A DNA stretch of 64,000 nucleotides from Paracoccaceae bacterium (GCA_902632125.1 CACPBQ010000005.1:18632-82631), one strand, 5' to 3'. Numbered from the stretch's first letter, positions 18,786-28,090 are shown. The notes: generated by a model from the letters alone, not told the origin. Made by a program: numbers and translations.

Positions 18786-19658
18786 CTATTTTGACTGAAA
18801 AATGTTTGCAGTTTTGGTCGGCAAACCCTCTGCGATCTCATCTGAAATAAAAAAGTCACGCAAAAGTTCCTCGTTTGTAATAGAATACTGACTAAAGTCT
18901 TTTTGGCCCAAATCTCTTAGTAAAACCTCATCAATAAAGAAATTTCCTGTGCATTCTTTAGGATCTTTTGACAATATCGCAAAAGCAGCATCGGCTACAA
19001 TTTCCGGGCTACGGCTTTTGTTTGCCATAGTTTCTCCACCTAATATGTTTCTTACCGCTGCGGTGTCTATAGCAGTAAGCGGCCATAAAGAATTTACCCC
19101 AATTGAATATTTTTTTAGTTCTCTTGCGTGGCCAAGTGTTAACATACTCATTCCCATTTTTGAAATAGTGTATGCAACTGTTGGAGCAAACCACTTATCA
19201 TTGAGATCTAAAGGTGGCGATAGTGTTAATATGTGGGCATGTTCACTTTTCTTCAAATGAGGTAAGCACATCTTAGTCATCAAAAATGTGCCGCGCGTAT
19301 TTATATCCTGCATGAGGTCATATCTTTTCATATCCAGAGCTTCTGTAGAAATCGGAGCGATCGCACTGGCATTGTTCACACATATATCAATCCCTCCAAA
19401 TTCTTTTACTGATAAATCTACTGCATTTGATACTTGCTCTTCAAAGCGAATATCACACTGAATTGGTAGACAATTAGCCCCCAAACTCTCAATTTCTTTA
19501 GCTGCGGTATATATCGTGCCAGGCAGTTTTTGATGTGCGTTTACAGTTTTTGCGGCAATTACTATGTTTGCACCGTTGTGAGCAAGCTTTTTTGCTATTG
19601 CCAATCCAATGCCACGGCTGCCGCCGGAAACTAAAACGGTTTTGTCTTTAAAAAGCAT
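18786..19658 (-). CDS. Short-chain dehydrogenase, HSDL2/citronellal-dehydrogenase-like
   Basis: The 290-residue SDR has GGSRGIG (NADP site), NNAS, Ser in LTLSPPLDL and the catalytic YTISK. The insert KTVNAHQKLPGTIYTAAKEIE and the end KDPKECTGNFFIDEVLL are typical of the HSDL2 and AtuB/citronellol-type group, linked to fatty-acid or terpenoid metabolism. GGAGA precedes the ATG. It is convergent with gnd and has no clear operon partner. Confidence 0.87.
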   Translation of the reverse strand: MLFKDKTVLVSGGSRGIGLAIAKKLAHNGANIVIAAKTVNAHQKLPGTIYTAAKEIESLGANCLPIQCDIRFEEQVSNAVDLSVKEFGGIDICVNNASAIAPISTEALDMKRYDLMQDINTRGTFLMTKMCLPHLKKSEHAHILTLSPPLDLNDKWFAPTVAYTISKMGMSMLTLGHARELKKYSIGVNSLWPLTAIDTAAVRNILGGETMANKSRSPEIVADAAFAILSKDPKECTGNFFIDEVLLRDLGQKDFSQYSITNEELLRDFFISDEIAEGLPTKTANIFQSK

Positions 19659-20100
19659 TTTTTATTCTCCATCAATAAATTATTGTTTTTCAAGCAACAC
19701 ATCGTACTTTTGTAAAGGCAGCTTATGCCCTGAATGCTTCCCTAGCTATAGAGTGCTGTTACAAATATACTCAAGCGTTAAATGAGTAGTACTGCAACTT
19801 TGAAAGGTTTTATCTGATCTAAACATGTCTAGCTTATGTAATTGAACGCCATTTCTAATCACTATAACAACTTTATTGAGCACCCAAAAAGAAGTCTGCA
19901 AACATTGCATTATAAAATAATTCACTCAGTTGACAGCATCTGCACTAAGTTTGACCTTATTTCGCTTTCGCGTATCTTAAATCTCTCAAACCTGAACATA
20001 GAATTTTATTTGGGGCATTAAATAATACACTGGCTTTTATATAGGCAAATTTAAGCCATGATATTTCACAATGCTCCGAACCAAAAAAATTTTCTCAGAT
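19659..20100. other. 442-bp gene-free interval
   Basis: The interval lies between the start of the SDR gene and the end of the sugar-catabolism operon, both on the reverse strand. I found no ORF with a ribosome site, tRNA or strong hairpin. It must contain the SDR promoter and the 3' end of the sugar operon. Confidence 0.4.
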
Positions 20101-21000
20101 TTAAGAACCGTAAGGCAACCAGCCAATCTTCATATTGAGAATCATAGCTTCGCCCTTCTCTAATATGACCAAGCCTGGCTGTCCTGGCTGGTTATGCGCA
20201 TCGACTGAATGTGTTACTGGTTCGAAACAGAAAAAGTTGGCATGGCAATCTGGAGAATAAATGATTGCAGTGTCCAAAGGTGCTTCAGCGGTGATTACTG
20301 CAGTCAGTCCAAGGTTTTTTTGTTCAATCTTTGCGTGTCCATCCCAACCCGTGAACGCATTGTTGATTAATCCTTTGGGCAAAAACCCAAGGCTTCCAAC
20401 ATCCCATTCTGGATAGTCTTTTAATGCAATTTGCTCAGTTGGTAGATGTAAGTTGTCCTCAAGCCAGACCGCTTCAGCATTAAATTGTAAACGTGTATCG
20501 GAATAACGTGGAAGCCAAGGATGGAAGCCGCCTCCAAAAGGTAGCCTGATCCCTTTATTTGTTACCCTCAATGTAATATTGAGCGTACCCGATGAGAGCA
20601 AATAGCGGACTTCCGCCGTATAAAGGAAATCTCCTATTTCCCCATTTACTAAACGCAGAATAACATCGGTCGAACTATGTGAGACAACTTGCCAAGATTT
20701 TAACAATCCATCTCCATGCAGAGGAAATGGATCTAAATTTTCGACATTTGGATGAAGAGGATGAAACGTAGCGCTTCCGCCTTGATCAAAATAAAAACCG
20801 CCACCAGAAATCCGATTTGAAAATGGCACAAGTATATTCGATCCAACACCAATCCATCCAGTCTGAGGGCCATCCCAACGACGCAACACCGGGGCCAATC
20901 TGCCAGACAATTTTGCGTCCATATCAGCAATTGCTCCGCCCAAATCTGGGACAAGTCGCACGCGGCTGCGCTCATCCTCAAGTTCCAGGAGCGCGACCAC
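20101..21000 (-). CDS. Aldose 1-epimerase family protein
   Basis: The protein of about 299 residues has the galactose-mutarotase fold motifs NRISGGGFYFDQ, HPLHPN...LHGDG, FGGGFHPWLPRY and FCFEPVTHSVDAHN; the His and the late Glu are the expected catalytic pair. It interconverts sugar anomers and probably prepares the substrate for the dehydrogenase. The GTG at 21000, 7 nt after GGAGG, is the preferred start; an in-frame ATG at 21015 and a frame open to 21063 also exist. Either start overlaps the 3' end of the upstream SDR gene, which indicates translational coupling. Confidence 0.85.
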   Translation of the reverse strand: MVALLELEDERSRVRLVPDLGGAIADMDAKLSGRLAPVLRRWDGPQTGWIGVGSNILVPFSNRISGGGFYFDQGGSATFHPLHPNVENLDPFPLHGDGLLKSWQVVSHSSTDVILRLVNGEIGDFLYTAEVRYLLSSGTLNITLRVTNKGIRLPFGGGFHPWLPRYSDTRLQFNAEAVWLEDNLHLPTEQIALKDYPEWDVGSLGFLPKGLINNAFTGWDGHAKIEQKNLGLTAVITAEAPLDTAIIYSPDCHANFFCFEPVTHSVDAHNQPGQPGLVILEKGEAMILNMKIGWLPYGS

Positions 21001-21739
21001 CCTGCCATCCTCCATCAATACCAATATTTTGACCCGTAATGACACGTGCGTCGTCAGAGACAAGAAAAGATACCAAATCAGCGATGTCCGTTGGTTTTAT
21101 TCGTAATTTCAAGCATTGCTGTTCAATCACCCAGTCTGAATATTCACCAGCTTTCTCACCAAAAACTCTTGCCTCAGCTTCTGACACCACTGCTCCTGGC
21201 GATACTCCGTTCACTGTAATTCCATGGCGGCCAAGTTCTCGAGCTAAAGTCACAGTTTGACCTAGAAGTGCCCCTTTGGAGGCCACATAAGGAACATAAC
21301 CGTCAATCATTCCTTTTAAAGTAACAGAAGTGAAATTAATAATCCTACCCCATCCTTTTGCTTTCATATGTTCTGCGCAAACTGTGGTCATAGCAAAAGC
21401 CGCAGAAGAGTTAACACGGATTTGATCTTCGTATTCCTGAAGCGTGAAAGAGTCGTAAGGCCTATTAATTATTAGGGCCGCATTATTGATTAATATATCG
21501 AAACCACCAGCCTGCTCTATCGCATTCAGGACATGCTGTCTGGCTTTCTCTAAATCGTTGAGGTCGCAAGGTAAGAAATTCGCCCCTAGCTCTTCTGCTC
21601 GAACCAATCCATCGTCAATATCAGGACGTTCCAGTATAGTAACCAAAGCGCCCTCATCTTTGAGCTTCATAACCTGTGCCTGACCGAGCGATCCTAGTCC
21701 ACCCGTCAACAGCACCTTTTTTCCCTCATGCTTTAACAT
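20978..21739 (-). CDS. SDR-family sugar dehydrogenase
   Basis: The 253-residue SDR has GGLGSLG, the NNAA motif, Ser in NFTSVT, YVASK as active site and the C-terminal GQNIGIDGGW of classical SDRs. Its position in an operon with a sugar ABC transporter, epimerase and dehydratase suggests that it oxidises an aldose to a lactone, the first step of a non-phosphorylating pathway. A GAGGAGG site lies before the ATG. The 3' end overlaps the epimerase gene. Confidence 0.88.
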   Translation of the reverse strand: MLKHEGKKVLLTGGLGSLGQAQVMKLKDEGALVTILERPDIDDGLVRAEELGANFLPCDLNDLEKARQHVLNAIEQAGGFDILINNAALIINRPYDSFTLQEYEDQIRVNSSAAFAMTTVCAEHMKAKGWGRIINFTSVTLKGMIDGYVPYVASKGALLGQTVTLARELGRHGITVNGVSPGAVVSEAEARVFGEKAGEYSDWVIEQQCLKLRIKPTDIADLVSFLVSDDARVITGQNIGIDGGWQGGRAPGT

Positions 21740-21751
21740 AAATTGACCTCC

Positions 21752-22486
21752 TCATAAAACTTCGAGAATTTCTGTCATATTTGTATCTTCGACCCTTTTG
21801 TTCAACACTACTTCGCCCCGGGCCATAGCTACCATTCTATCACAGCATTCAAAAACATGATGAATATTATGACTAATAAATATACCAGGAATTCCAATTG
21901 TCTTTAGCGATTTTATGAAGCCCAGTACCTTTTGTGTTTCCTTAACAGCTAAATGATTTGTAGGCTCATCAAGTATCATAACCTTCGACTTAAAATGCAT
22001 GGCGCGGGCTATTGCTACTCCCTGACGTTGACCACCCGATAATTCTCCCACGAGGGCGTCAGGCGAGCGAAGATGAAGATCGACATCAGCAATCGCCTGA
22101 ACACTTTCCACAGCCATTTTCTTGGTATCCAGAATACCAATGCCCCCGATAGAGTACTTCATCGGTTCCCTCCCAATGAACATATTTCTAGCAATCGACA
22201 TAGTTGGGACCATAGAATTGTACTGATATATAGTCTCAATTCCTGCCTCCATAGCATCAGCCGGCCCCTTGAAAGAAACCTTGTTACCCTCAAAAAAAAT
22301 CTCGCCTTCAGTTGGCGACTGCATGCCAGAGAGTAAATTTATTAGTGTTGATTTTCCAGCACCGTTATCACCAACAAGACCAACAGTTTCATTGCGTCGG
22401 AAATCTAAAGTCACGTCTTTCAAGGCATGCACACCTGAATACCACTTGTGCAGGTTTTTAACCTGAATTATTGGGTCACTATTCAT
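21752..22486 (-). CDS. Sugar ABC transporter ATP-binding protein (single module)
   Basis: The 244-residue protein has Walker A GDNGAGKS (39-46), signature LSGGQ (149-153), Walker B MILDEP (170-175) and a switch His in FISHN. It has one ATPase module, as in fructose FrcA-type systems, not the double module of RbsA. It overlaps the permease gene by 4 bp and is followed by the dehydrogenase gene. It energises uptake with the permease and binding protein next to it. Confidence 0.93.
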   Translation of the reverse strand: MNSDPIIQVKNLHKWYSGVHALKDVTLDFRRNETVGLVGDNGAGKSTLINLLSGMQSPTEGEIFFEGNKVSFKGPADAMEAGIETIYQYNSMVPTMSIARNMFIGREPMKYSIGGIGILDTKKMAVESVQAIADVDLHLRSPDALVGELSGGQRQGVAIARAMHFKSKVMILDEPTNHLAVKETQKVLGFIKSLKTIGIPGIFISHNIHHVFECCDRMVAMARGEVVLNKRVEDTNMTEILEVL

Positions 22487-23511
22487 TTTCCTGTCTCAAC
22501 CTTAATTGATTTAGCCTTCTTTCGAAGCCAGGCATTTAAGATAACAGCAAAAACAGTCAGTGCACCTAGAGCCATTTTAAACCAGTTTGCATCGACCTGG
22601 CTAAGAACCAACCCGTTATCAATCACTCGTATTAAGGTTGCGCCAATTATACCGCCAAGGATGGTACCTATACCACCGGTCAAGGCGGTTCCACCTATCA
22701 CCGCAGCAGCGACGGCTTGAAGTTCAAGTCCCTCACCTATCGAAGGTAAAGGTGCACCAAGTCTCATAACTTGCAGTGTTCCAGCAAAACCAGCCAAAAG
22801 CGAGCAAATCATAAAACAGGCAATTTTTACTCTCTTGGTTGGTATGCCCATGGATTTAGCAGCAGGCAAAAAGCCTCCTGTCGCGCGTACCCAATTTCCA
22901 AAATTTGTGCGAGATAATAACAGTGTCATGCCGACAGCAATGACTACAAACCAAATAAAAGATACCCTAAACATATCGCCGGGGCCAACGTAAGTCACAA
23001 AGAGCCATTTCGGAATGACATTTAATGGCAATAATGGAGGGAAACCTCCAGAGATCACCACGGTCAGTGAGCGGGCAACAAACAACATTCCTAAAGTGGT
23101 AATAAAGCTTGGGATCGCAAATTTCACTGTAAGCACCCCATTTACAAAACCCACTGCCATCGCAACAAATAAACCAACCGAAATAGCCGGTAAGAATGGC
23201 CACCCTGCTTCTAGCAGGACAGCCATTGACATTGGCGTTAGTGCAAAGACTGATCCAACGGACAAATCAAACTCACCACATATCATCAATAGAGTTACAC
23301 CCATGGCAACCAGAGCAACTTCAGGTAATAGGCCAAGGATACCTTGCAAATTTACACCATTGAGAAAAACACCGCCAGAACGAGCTTGGAAAACAATGGT
23401 CAGGATAGCCAAAAATACTAACCCTGCCAATTCAGGTTTCTCTAAATATATTTTAAAGAAGCGTTTCATTGAAATAGTGTCATTCGAAGGGACATTTGAA
23501 GGCCGCCGCAT
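22483..23511 (-). CDS. Sugar ABC transporter permease (RbsC/FrcC type)
   Basis: The product has about eight to ten helices and the CUT2 permease signatures GEFDLSVGS near the start and VAAAVIGGTALTGGIGTILGGIIGA near the end. The ATG at 23511 lies inside a GC-rich hairpin and has no ribosome site; the ATG at 23469 (KRFFKIYLEKPE) is an alternative that would remove 14 residues. It forms the membrane channel of the sugar importer and overlaps the ATPase gene by 4 bp. Confidence 0.92.
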   Translation of the reverse strand: MRRPSNVPSNDTISMKRFFKIYLEKPELAGLVFLAILTIVFQARSGGVFLNGVNLQGILGLLPEVALVAMGVTLLMICGEFDLSVGSVFALTPMSMAVLLEAGWPFLPAISVGLFVAMAVGFVNGVLTVKFAIPSFITTLGMLFVARSLTVVISGGFPPLLPLNVIPKWLFVTYVGPGDMFRVSFIWFVVIAVGMTLLLSRTNFGNWVRATGGFLPAAKSMGIPTKRVKIACFMICSLLAGFAGTLQVMRLGAPLPSIGEGLELQAVAAAVIGGTALTGGIGTILGGIIGATLIRVIDNGLVLSQVDANWFKMALGALTVFAVILNAWLRKKAKSIKVETGK

Positions 23512-23530
23512 GATAAAATATCAGCGGCGG
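23502..23530 (-). terminator. GC-rich hairpin between binding-protein and permease genes
   Basis: GCCGCCGC and GCGGCGGC form a perfect 8-bp GC stem, with an inner TGAT/ATCA extension separated by one unpaired base. It lies 14 bp after the binding-protein stop and overlaps the first permease start codon. Such elements usually protect the transcript of the abundant binding protein and reduce read-through to the permease. Confidence 0.65.
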
Positions 23531-23543
23531 CTCCAGTCAATAT

Positions 23544-24524
23544 TTAACGAAGTCCTTGCTTGGCCAGTTCCGACAGTGCGGGAACGTCTTCCACAAGAAC
23601 AATACCTTGACCAGTATCAACGTCAGCTGGCGATAAGTTGATCGTATGGGCAAGATAAGCTTGCATTACCGGAATGAAACCTTGCATATACGGCTGTTGG
23701 TCCACCTGAACCTGAATATAGCCTGCTTCCATCTGCTGGAGCACTTCTGCTACTATATCGAAGCCACCCATGAGCACTTTGCCTGGTGCGACACCGCGGT
23801 CAGCCAATACTTGTGCAACGTAAGCATGCCAAAGGCCGGTATCGAAATAGGCTGTCGTATCTGGGTTTGCATTTATATAGGCTCCAACACGCTCAGCCAC
23901 TACAGCCCCGTCAGTACCAGTATCCAAACGTACAATTTCAACATTACGGCCCGGGTTAGCGGCTTTGAACTCTTCCAAGTATTGCATTACACCCGCTCCG
24001 CGCTGCTCTGACCAGTTTTGGCCTGGCGCTGAGATCCCAACAACAGCCTTGATCGGACCATCTTTTGGAAAGAACTCAGCCATTTTCTTACCCAAAGAAT
24101 ATCCAGCAGGTATAAAACCTTGGCCAACAAATGAAGCGCGAGCATTTCCATCAGCGCCTTCTGTGTCATCAACATTAACTGCCATTGTTATCACACCATT
24201 ATCCACGGCGCGCTGAATTATTTCATCGAAAGCATTATTATCTACAATCGATGTGAGCAAGGCATCTGGGTTGCCCGCAAGTGCAGCCATCATATTGGCA
24301 GCTTGTTGGTCAATTGCACCCTCAGTTTGAGTAAAAATCATCTGACAATTTGCCTCGATCTTACTGCAAGCATCATCAAAGCCCTTTTTAACAGCTTGCC
24401 AAAACGGGTTCGATGCCGATGAATGGTGCGTAAAAACTATATTCATTGGACTATGACCATCCGCAGAAACTGCACCAGCCACTAATGTGGACATAAGTGC
24501 AAGTGTACTTAGTAATTTTTTCAC
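23544..24524 (-). CDS. Periplasmic sugar-binding protein of the ABC transporter
   Basis: The 326-residue precursor starts with GTG, 9 nt after a GGGAG site, and has a signal peptide ending GAVSADG. The mature protein is a Peripla_BP_4 (ribose-binding-like) fold, with FTHHSSASNPFWQAVKKG and the late AGYIQVQVDQQPYMQG segment typical of CUT2 binding proteins. It captures the sugar for the adjacent permease and ATPase. The sugar is unknown, but the operon content points to a pentose, deoxyhexose or hexose that is oxidised rather than phosphorylated. Confidence 0.93.
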   Translation of the reverse strand: MKKLLSTLALMSTLVAGAVSADGHSPMNIVFTHHSSASNPFWQAVKKGFDDACSKIEANCQMIFTQTEGAIDQQAANMMAALAGNPDALLTSIVDNNAFDEIIQRAVDNGVITMAVNVDDTEGADGNARASFVGQGFIPAGYSLGKKMAEFFPKDGPIKAVVGISAPGQNWSEQRGAGVMQYLEEFKAANPGRNVEIVRLDTGTDGAVVAERVGAYINANPDTTAYFDTGLWHAYVAQVLADRGVAPGKVLMGGFDIVAEVLQQMEAGYIQVQVDQQPYMQGFIPVMQAYLAHTINLSPADVDTGQGIVLVEDVPALSELAKQGLR

Positions 24525-24549
24525 TTATTTTCTCCCTTTATAAGTTGCG

Positions 24550-25752
24550 TCAAATATCCGACGCAGTTGTCTCCTGGCTGAGGACTTTGAAAGCCTTACC
24601 TAGCTCGGGGTTAAGTTCCATTCCAAGCCCATTTCCGGGCGGAACGGTAATCATTCCATTTGTAACAGTTGGCAAAGCCGTTACCAAGTCACGATACCAT
24701 GTTTTGTAAAATGCTCGAACACTTTCTTGCACTAGTGCGTTTGGTGCATTCAGAGATAGGTGTGTCGATGCAGCTAAAACTACAGGACCGGTGCAATCGT
24801 GTGGTGCAATCGGCAAGTGCCAAGCTTCCGCCATTGCGGCGATCTTACGGGCTTCTGAAAGGCCACCACACCAAGAAATGTCAAGCATTACGACGCCCGC
24901 CGCGCCTGTTTCCAACAGATCACGAAAAGCCCAGCGAGTACCAAGCGTTTCTGAAGCTGAAATAGGCGCATGGCTTACTTCCGCATAACGTTTAAGACTA
25001 GCAAGACTATCCATCTTAATAGGGTCTTCATGCCAAAAAGTCTTAAATGATTGAAGTTCTCGTGCAATTTGCATTGCTGGTAATAACTGCCACATTGAGT
25101 GAAACTCTACCATAATGTCCATTTTATTACCCAAAGCGTCACGTATTTTACGGAAAGGTATTAATGCAGCATCAAGGTCGGGGCCTGAAATATATTGGCC
25201 GCGCGTTTTCTCAGCGGCCATGTCAAAAGGCCAGATTTTCATTCCTGTAATACCCTCTTCGTAAAGAGAGAGTGCTAATTCATCCGCTTTATGCAAAAAA
25301 CCATTCAGATCATCATAATCAGTTCCTGCAGCCAGCCCAAAGTTGTCGGACTGTTGACCTGTCGATTTTTTAATGTACTCAGTACCCGCACAAGTGTTGT
25401 AGGTGCGGATTTCTTTTCTTGAAAAACCACCTAAAAGTTGCGCGATTGGCTGCTCGGTTGCTTTACCAAAAATGTCCCACAGTGCAATATCAAAAGCCGA
25501 ATTACCTCTTACTTCTACCCCGGATGATCGAAAGCCTAAGTAACCTGTTAGTTCACTGGCCAACAGGTCGATTTGTAAGGGGTCACGACCGATAACCCGA
25601 GGTGCAACAAATTCATGAACGTAGGTTTCCACTGTTTCAGCACTGAAAAAAGTCTCGCCTAATCCTATTAAGCCTTCATCAGTGTAAACCCGAAGCCATA
25701 ATATGTTGGGGCGCTCTTCAATACGAATAGTTTCTAGTTTTACTATTTTCAT
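24550..25752 (-). CDS. Enolase-superfamily sugar-acid dehydratase (mandelate racemase/muconate lactonizing family)
   Basis: The 400-residue protein has the capping domain (RVYTDEGLIGLGET) and barrel with metal ligands E216 (IMVEFHS), E242 (WHEDP) and E268 (ASETLG) and the acid-base dyad D291 with H318 (PHDCTGP). That set suits sugar-acid dehydratases such as galactonate, rhamnonate or fuconate dehydratase, which turn the aldonate into a 2-keto-3-deoxy acid. It is the first gene of the transporter operon, 25 bp before the binding protein, and divergent from the lactonase gene. The exact sugar acid is not deducible. Confidence 0.87.
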   Translation of the reverse strand: MKIVKLETIRIEERPNILWLRVYTDEGLIGLGETFFSAETVETYVHEFVAPRVIGRDPLQIDLLASELTGYLGFRSSGVEVRGNSAFDIALWDIFGKATEQPIAQLLGGFSRKEIRTYNTCAGTEYIKKSTGQQSDNFGLAAGTDYDDLNGFLHKADELALSLYEEGITGMKIWPFDMAAEKTRGQYISGPDLDAALIPFRKIRDALGNKMDIMVEFHSMWQLLPAMQIARELQSFKTFWHEDPIKMDSLASLKRYAEVSHAPISASETLGTRWAFRDLLETGAAGVVMLDISWCGGLSEARKIAAMAEAWHLPIAPHDCTGPVVLAASTHLSLNAPNALVQESVRAFYKTWYRDLVTALPTVTNGMITVPPGNGLGMELNPELGKAFKVLSQETTASDI

Positions 25753-25871
25753 TTTTTGCTTACTTTATAAAGACTCGGGCTTTGATTAGCTAAATTAGAA
25801 TACAAATTAACATTGATTTGATCAAGAATGAGCTATAGCCATTTCATTATTAATCGATAAGAGAATTGAAA
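25753..25871. promoter_or_regulatory. Divergent promoter region of the sugar-catabolism genes, with a small palindrome
   Basis: This AT-rich 119-bp region separates the reverse operon from the forward lactonase gene. TTGAT-TTG-ATCAA at 25813-25825 is a perfect inverted repeat and a candidate operator for joint control of both sides. No regulator gene is adjacent. Confidence 0.35.
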
Positions 25872-26765
25872 ATGAGCCCAAGCGCCATAATTCGTTTACC
25901 CGTCAAGAATATAGTTGGGGAAAGTTTAATATGGGACTTTCGATATAACCGGTTCGTATGGGTCGATATCATTGGTAAATTTATCCACGCTTTTGACCCA
26001 CAAAATGGAAAACATGATAGTTGGGCAACCCCCGATTTCGTGACCTCAATAGGACTTTCAGCAGACGGCGGTTACGTTGTTGGCCTCTGCCACGAAATTA
26101 CCCTTTGGCGACCTAACCAAGAATTTGTTTCGCTGGCTATTCCAGAAGCAGATATACCCAACAACAGGCTCAACGAAGGTGTGGTCGGCCCGGATGGCGC
26201 TTTCTGGGTTGGAACCATGCAAAATAATATCAAATCCAATGGAGATCCTAAAGAAATAACAGCATCTACCGGAGCTATTTATAGAGTGACGGCCGACGGC
26301 ACCGTTACGCGCATCTCTGAGCAAACATTTGGCATCACCAATACGCTTGTCTGGTCAGGCAACCGCCTGATAACAGCTGACACTATCGAGAATAAGATCT
26401 ATTCATTTGGTATAGACAGTTCAACAGGGATGCTTGAAGACCGTCAGACAATTCTCGAAGGATTTGATCGCGGGCTACCTGACGGCTCTACTGCAGATAT
26501 TGATGGAGCATTCTGGAACTGCCGAGTAGTTGGTGGAGCTTGCCTTTTGCGTCTTTCTGCTCAAGGTGAGATTCTTAACACTGTTAATTTACCCGTCACT
26601 TGGCCTACCAGCTGTGCTTTTGGTGGCACCGATTTGGATCAACTATTTGTGACATCAGCCCGATTTACAATGGCAAAAGACCATCTAGACGCTAATCCAC
26701 AAGAAGGATCCTTGGTGCAAGTTGATGTTGGAGTGAAAGGCACTCAGGAAAACGTTTTTGGGTAA
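25872..26765 (+). CDS. SMP-30/gluconolactonase family lactonase
   Basis: The protein of about 297 residues has the six-bladed propeller signatures of SMP-30: VGESLIWD with the metal Glu (E17), RLNEGVVGPDGAFWVGTM, an Asn in GITNTLVW and LPDGSTADIDGAFWNCRV with the metal Asp. It hydrolyses sugar lactones to aldonic acids, the step between the SDR dehydrogenase and the dehydratase encoded divergently. The ATG at 25872 is preferred, 7 nt after a GAGA site; the frame is open from a TTG at 25866. Confidence 0.9.
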   Translation: MSPSAIIRLPVKNIVGESLIWDFRYNRFVWVDIIGKFIHAFDPQNGKHDSWATPDFVTSIGLSADGGYVVGLCHEITLWRPNQEFVSLAIPEADIPNNRLNEGVVGPDGAFWVGTMQNNIKSNGDPKEITASTGAIYRVTADGTVTRISEQTFGITNTLVWSGNRLITADTIENKIYSFGIDSSTGMLEDRQTILEGFDRGLPDGSTADIDGAFWNCRVVGGACLLRLSAQGEILNTVNLPVTWPTSCAFGGTDLDQLFVTSARFTMAKDHLDANPQEGSLVQVDVGVKGTQENVFG

Positions 26766-26967
26766 TCAAAGTTCTTGGAATAGATTTCAATATTTTGAAT
26801 AGTTGACAGTTCTTTAATTCGTAAAAAACTAAGACAATCTACTTTGAGTAGGAAGAGCCGTTTTCGGGGCCACGTTTTAGATGGATCGCGCAGTTGGGGT
26901 AAAACCCATTTCACATCTGAGATTAGTGTGAAGATAAGGCTTTTTTATATTAAAATACTTGGATCAA

Positions 26968-27357
26968 TTAAAAGGCCTTACAACCCTTCACTTGGGTTGT
27001 TTGCGATATTGGATTTTTCCAATTCTTTTCATCATCGGCAATAGAGTTATAGGTTAATGAAATTGGGAAATCGTTTTCCATATCTAGCGTAATAATAGTG
27101 TAAATATGATCATTTTTTTCAATTCCGTCTTTTCTACTTATACAAACTGGCCGTTCTGTGTAGTTGAAGGGTAATGAAGTACAAAAAAATTCTTCTACTT
27201 CTCCTGTTGGAAAAATCTCTACCAATTTATTTTCGTATTTAATCATCTGTGCGTAAGATTGACCTTCATCAAAAAGAGAACATTCGTACACAGCATTAGC
27301 ATTAGCTAAGGAGCTTAACCCTAATGTTATTGATAATGTTAGTAACAGTTTTTTCAT
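26968..27357 (-). CDS. Secreted protein of unknown function
   Basis: The 129-residue precursor has a clear signal peptide (KKLLLTLSITLGLSSLANANA) and four mature cysteines (YECSL, FFCTS, PVCIS, KGCKA) that could form two disulfides. AAAGGA precedes the ATG. It lies 29 bp downstream of the YceI gene on the same strand and may be co-transcribed. I do not recognise a family. Confidence 0.65.
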   Translation of the reverse strand: MKKLLLTLSITLGLSSLANANAVYECSLFDEGQSYAQMIKYENKLVEIFPTGEVEEFFCTSLPFNYTERPVCISRKDGIEKNDHIYTIITLDMENDFPISLTYNSIADDEKNWKNPISQTTQVKGCKAF

Positions 27358-27386
27358 TCTTAATTTTTCCTTTAGGCTTCCCTTGA

Positions 27387-27935
27387 TTATTGGGATTTAT
27401 TTAGCGTTAAAACATCTTTGATTATTATAGCGTCATGAACTAATGGATAATAACCATCAGCACCAAATTGACGCCGATTGAAACTTGATCGAATAGAAAA
27501 GCGAATTTTCTCACTCGCCGAGCTGTAATTCTCCAAAACGGTCACTATTAAGTTTACTGGCTTTGATACATTCCTAATTTCTAGAAATCCTACAACATTA
27601 AATTTTTCATCTTTAAATTCCACAGTTTCGCTTTCAAACACTACGTTGGGAAATCTATAAGCGTCTAGAACATGTTTCATTGCTTTAGTCGCCAATGGAA
27701 AACCTGCATTACTTTGCATCAAATCAAAATTTACAGAAAACACCGATTTGACGGGATCTCGGAAATTGATATCAAACTTACTTTTAATAACTTTAAATTC
27801 GCCCTCAAATGGTAAACCAGCAACATAATATTTAAACTTAACATCAGTATCTTGGGGAAGTTGGTAGTCTTCCGACAAAGTGGGCCCGCTTAAAACGCAA
27901 AGGATGAAAAGAAAATTTAAAGCAAACCGCGCCAT
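27387..27935 (-). CDS. YceI-family periplasmic protein
   Basis: The 182-residue precursor has a signal peptide (ALNFLFILCVLSGPTLS) and the YceI lipocalin-like pattern: VKFKYYVAGLPFEGEF, YRFPNVVFESETVE, and the late FSIRSSFNRRQFGADGYYPLVHDAIIIKDVL. Family members bind isoprenoid-like lipids in the periplasm; the physiological role is poorly known. The start codon overlaps the stop of a small upstream ORF (TAATG), which suggests translational coupling. Confidence 0.85.
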   Translation of the reverse strand: MARFALNFLFILCVLSGPTLSEDYQLPQDTDVKFKYYVAGLPFEGEFKVIKSKFDINFRDPVKSVFSVNFDLMQSNAGFPLATKAMKHVLDAYRFPNVVFESETVEFKDEKFNVVGFLEIRNVSKPVNLIVTVLENYSSASEKIRFSIRSSFNRRQFGADGYYPLVHDAIIIKDVLTLNKSQ

Positions 27936-28090
27936 TACTTATTCTTTGCTTTCCCTTTGTTTCTTGAATTTCTACTGAATGATCTGCTTACTGGCTTTGG
28001 TATAAAATTCTTGGCCGGCCTATGACGTTTCTTTTTTATCAAAATGGCAATAAAAATTACCAGTACCAAAAAAATCAATAGTTGAAACAT
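27935..28090 (-). CDS. Small membrane protein (51 aa) coupled to the YceI gene
   Basis: The frame encodes FQLLIFLVLVIFIAILIKKK, one membrane helix, followed by a very basic tail rich in Arg, Lys and Asn. Its TAA overlaps the ATG of the YceI gene, which supports translation. The ribosome site (GAGAG directly before the ATG) is poorly spaced, so confidence is moderate. Function unknown. Confidence 0.45.
   Translation of the reverse strand: MFQLLIFLVLVIFIAILIKKKRHRPAKNFIPKPVSRSFSRNSRNKGKAKNK

Noticed and set aside
23015..23641. Long forward ORF of 208 codons
   Set aside because: It is antisense to the sugar permease and the binding-protein gene, which have clear motifs; composition follows their codons.
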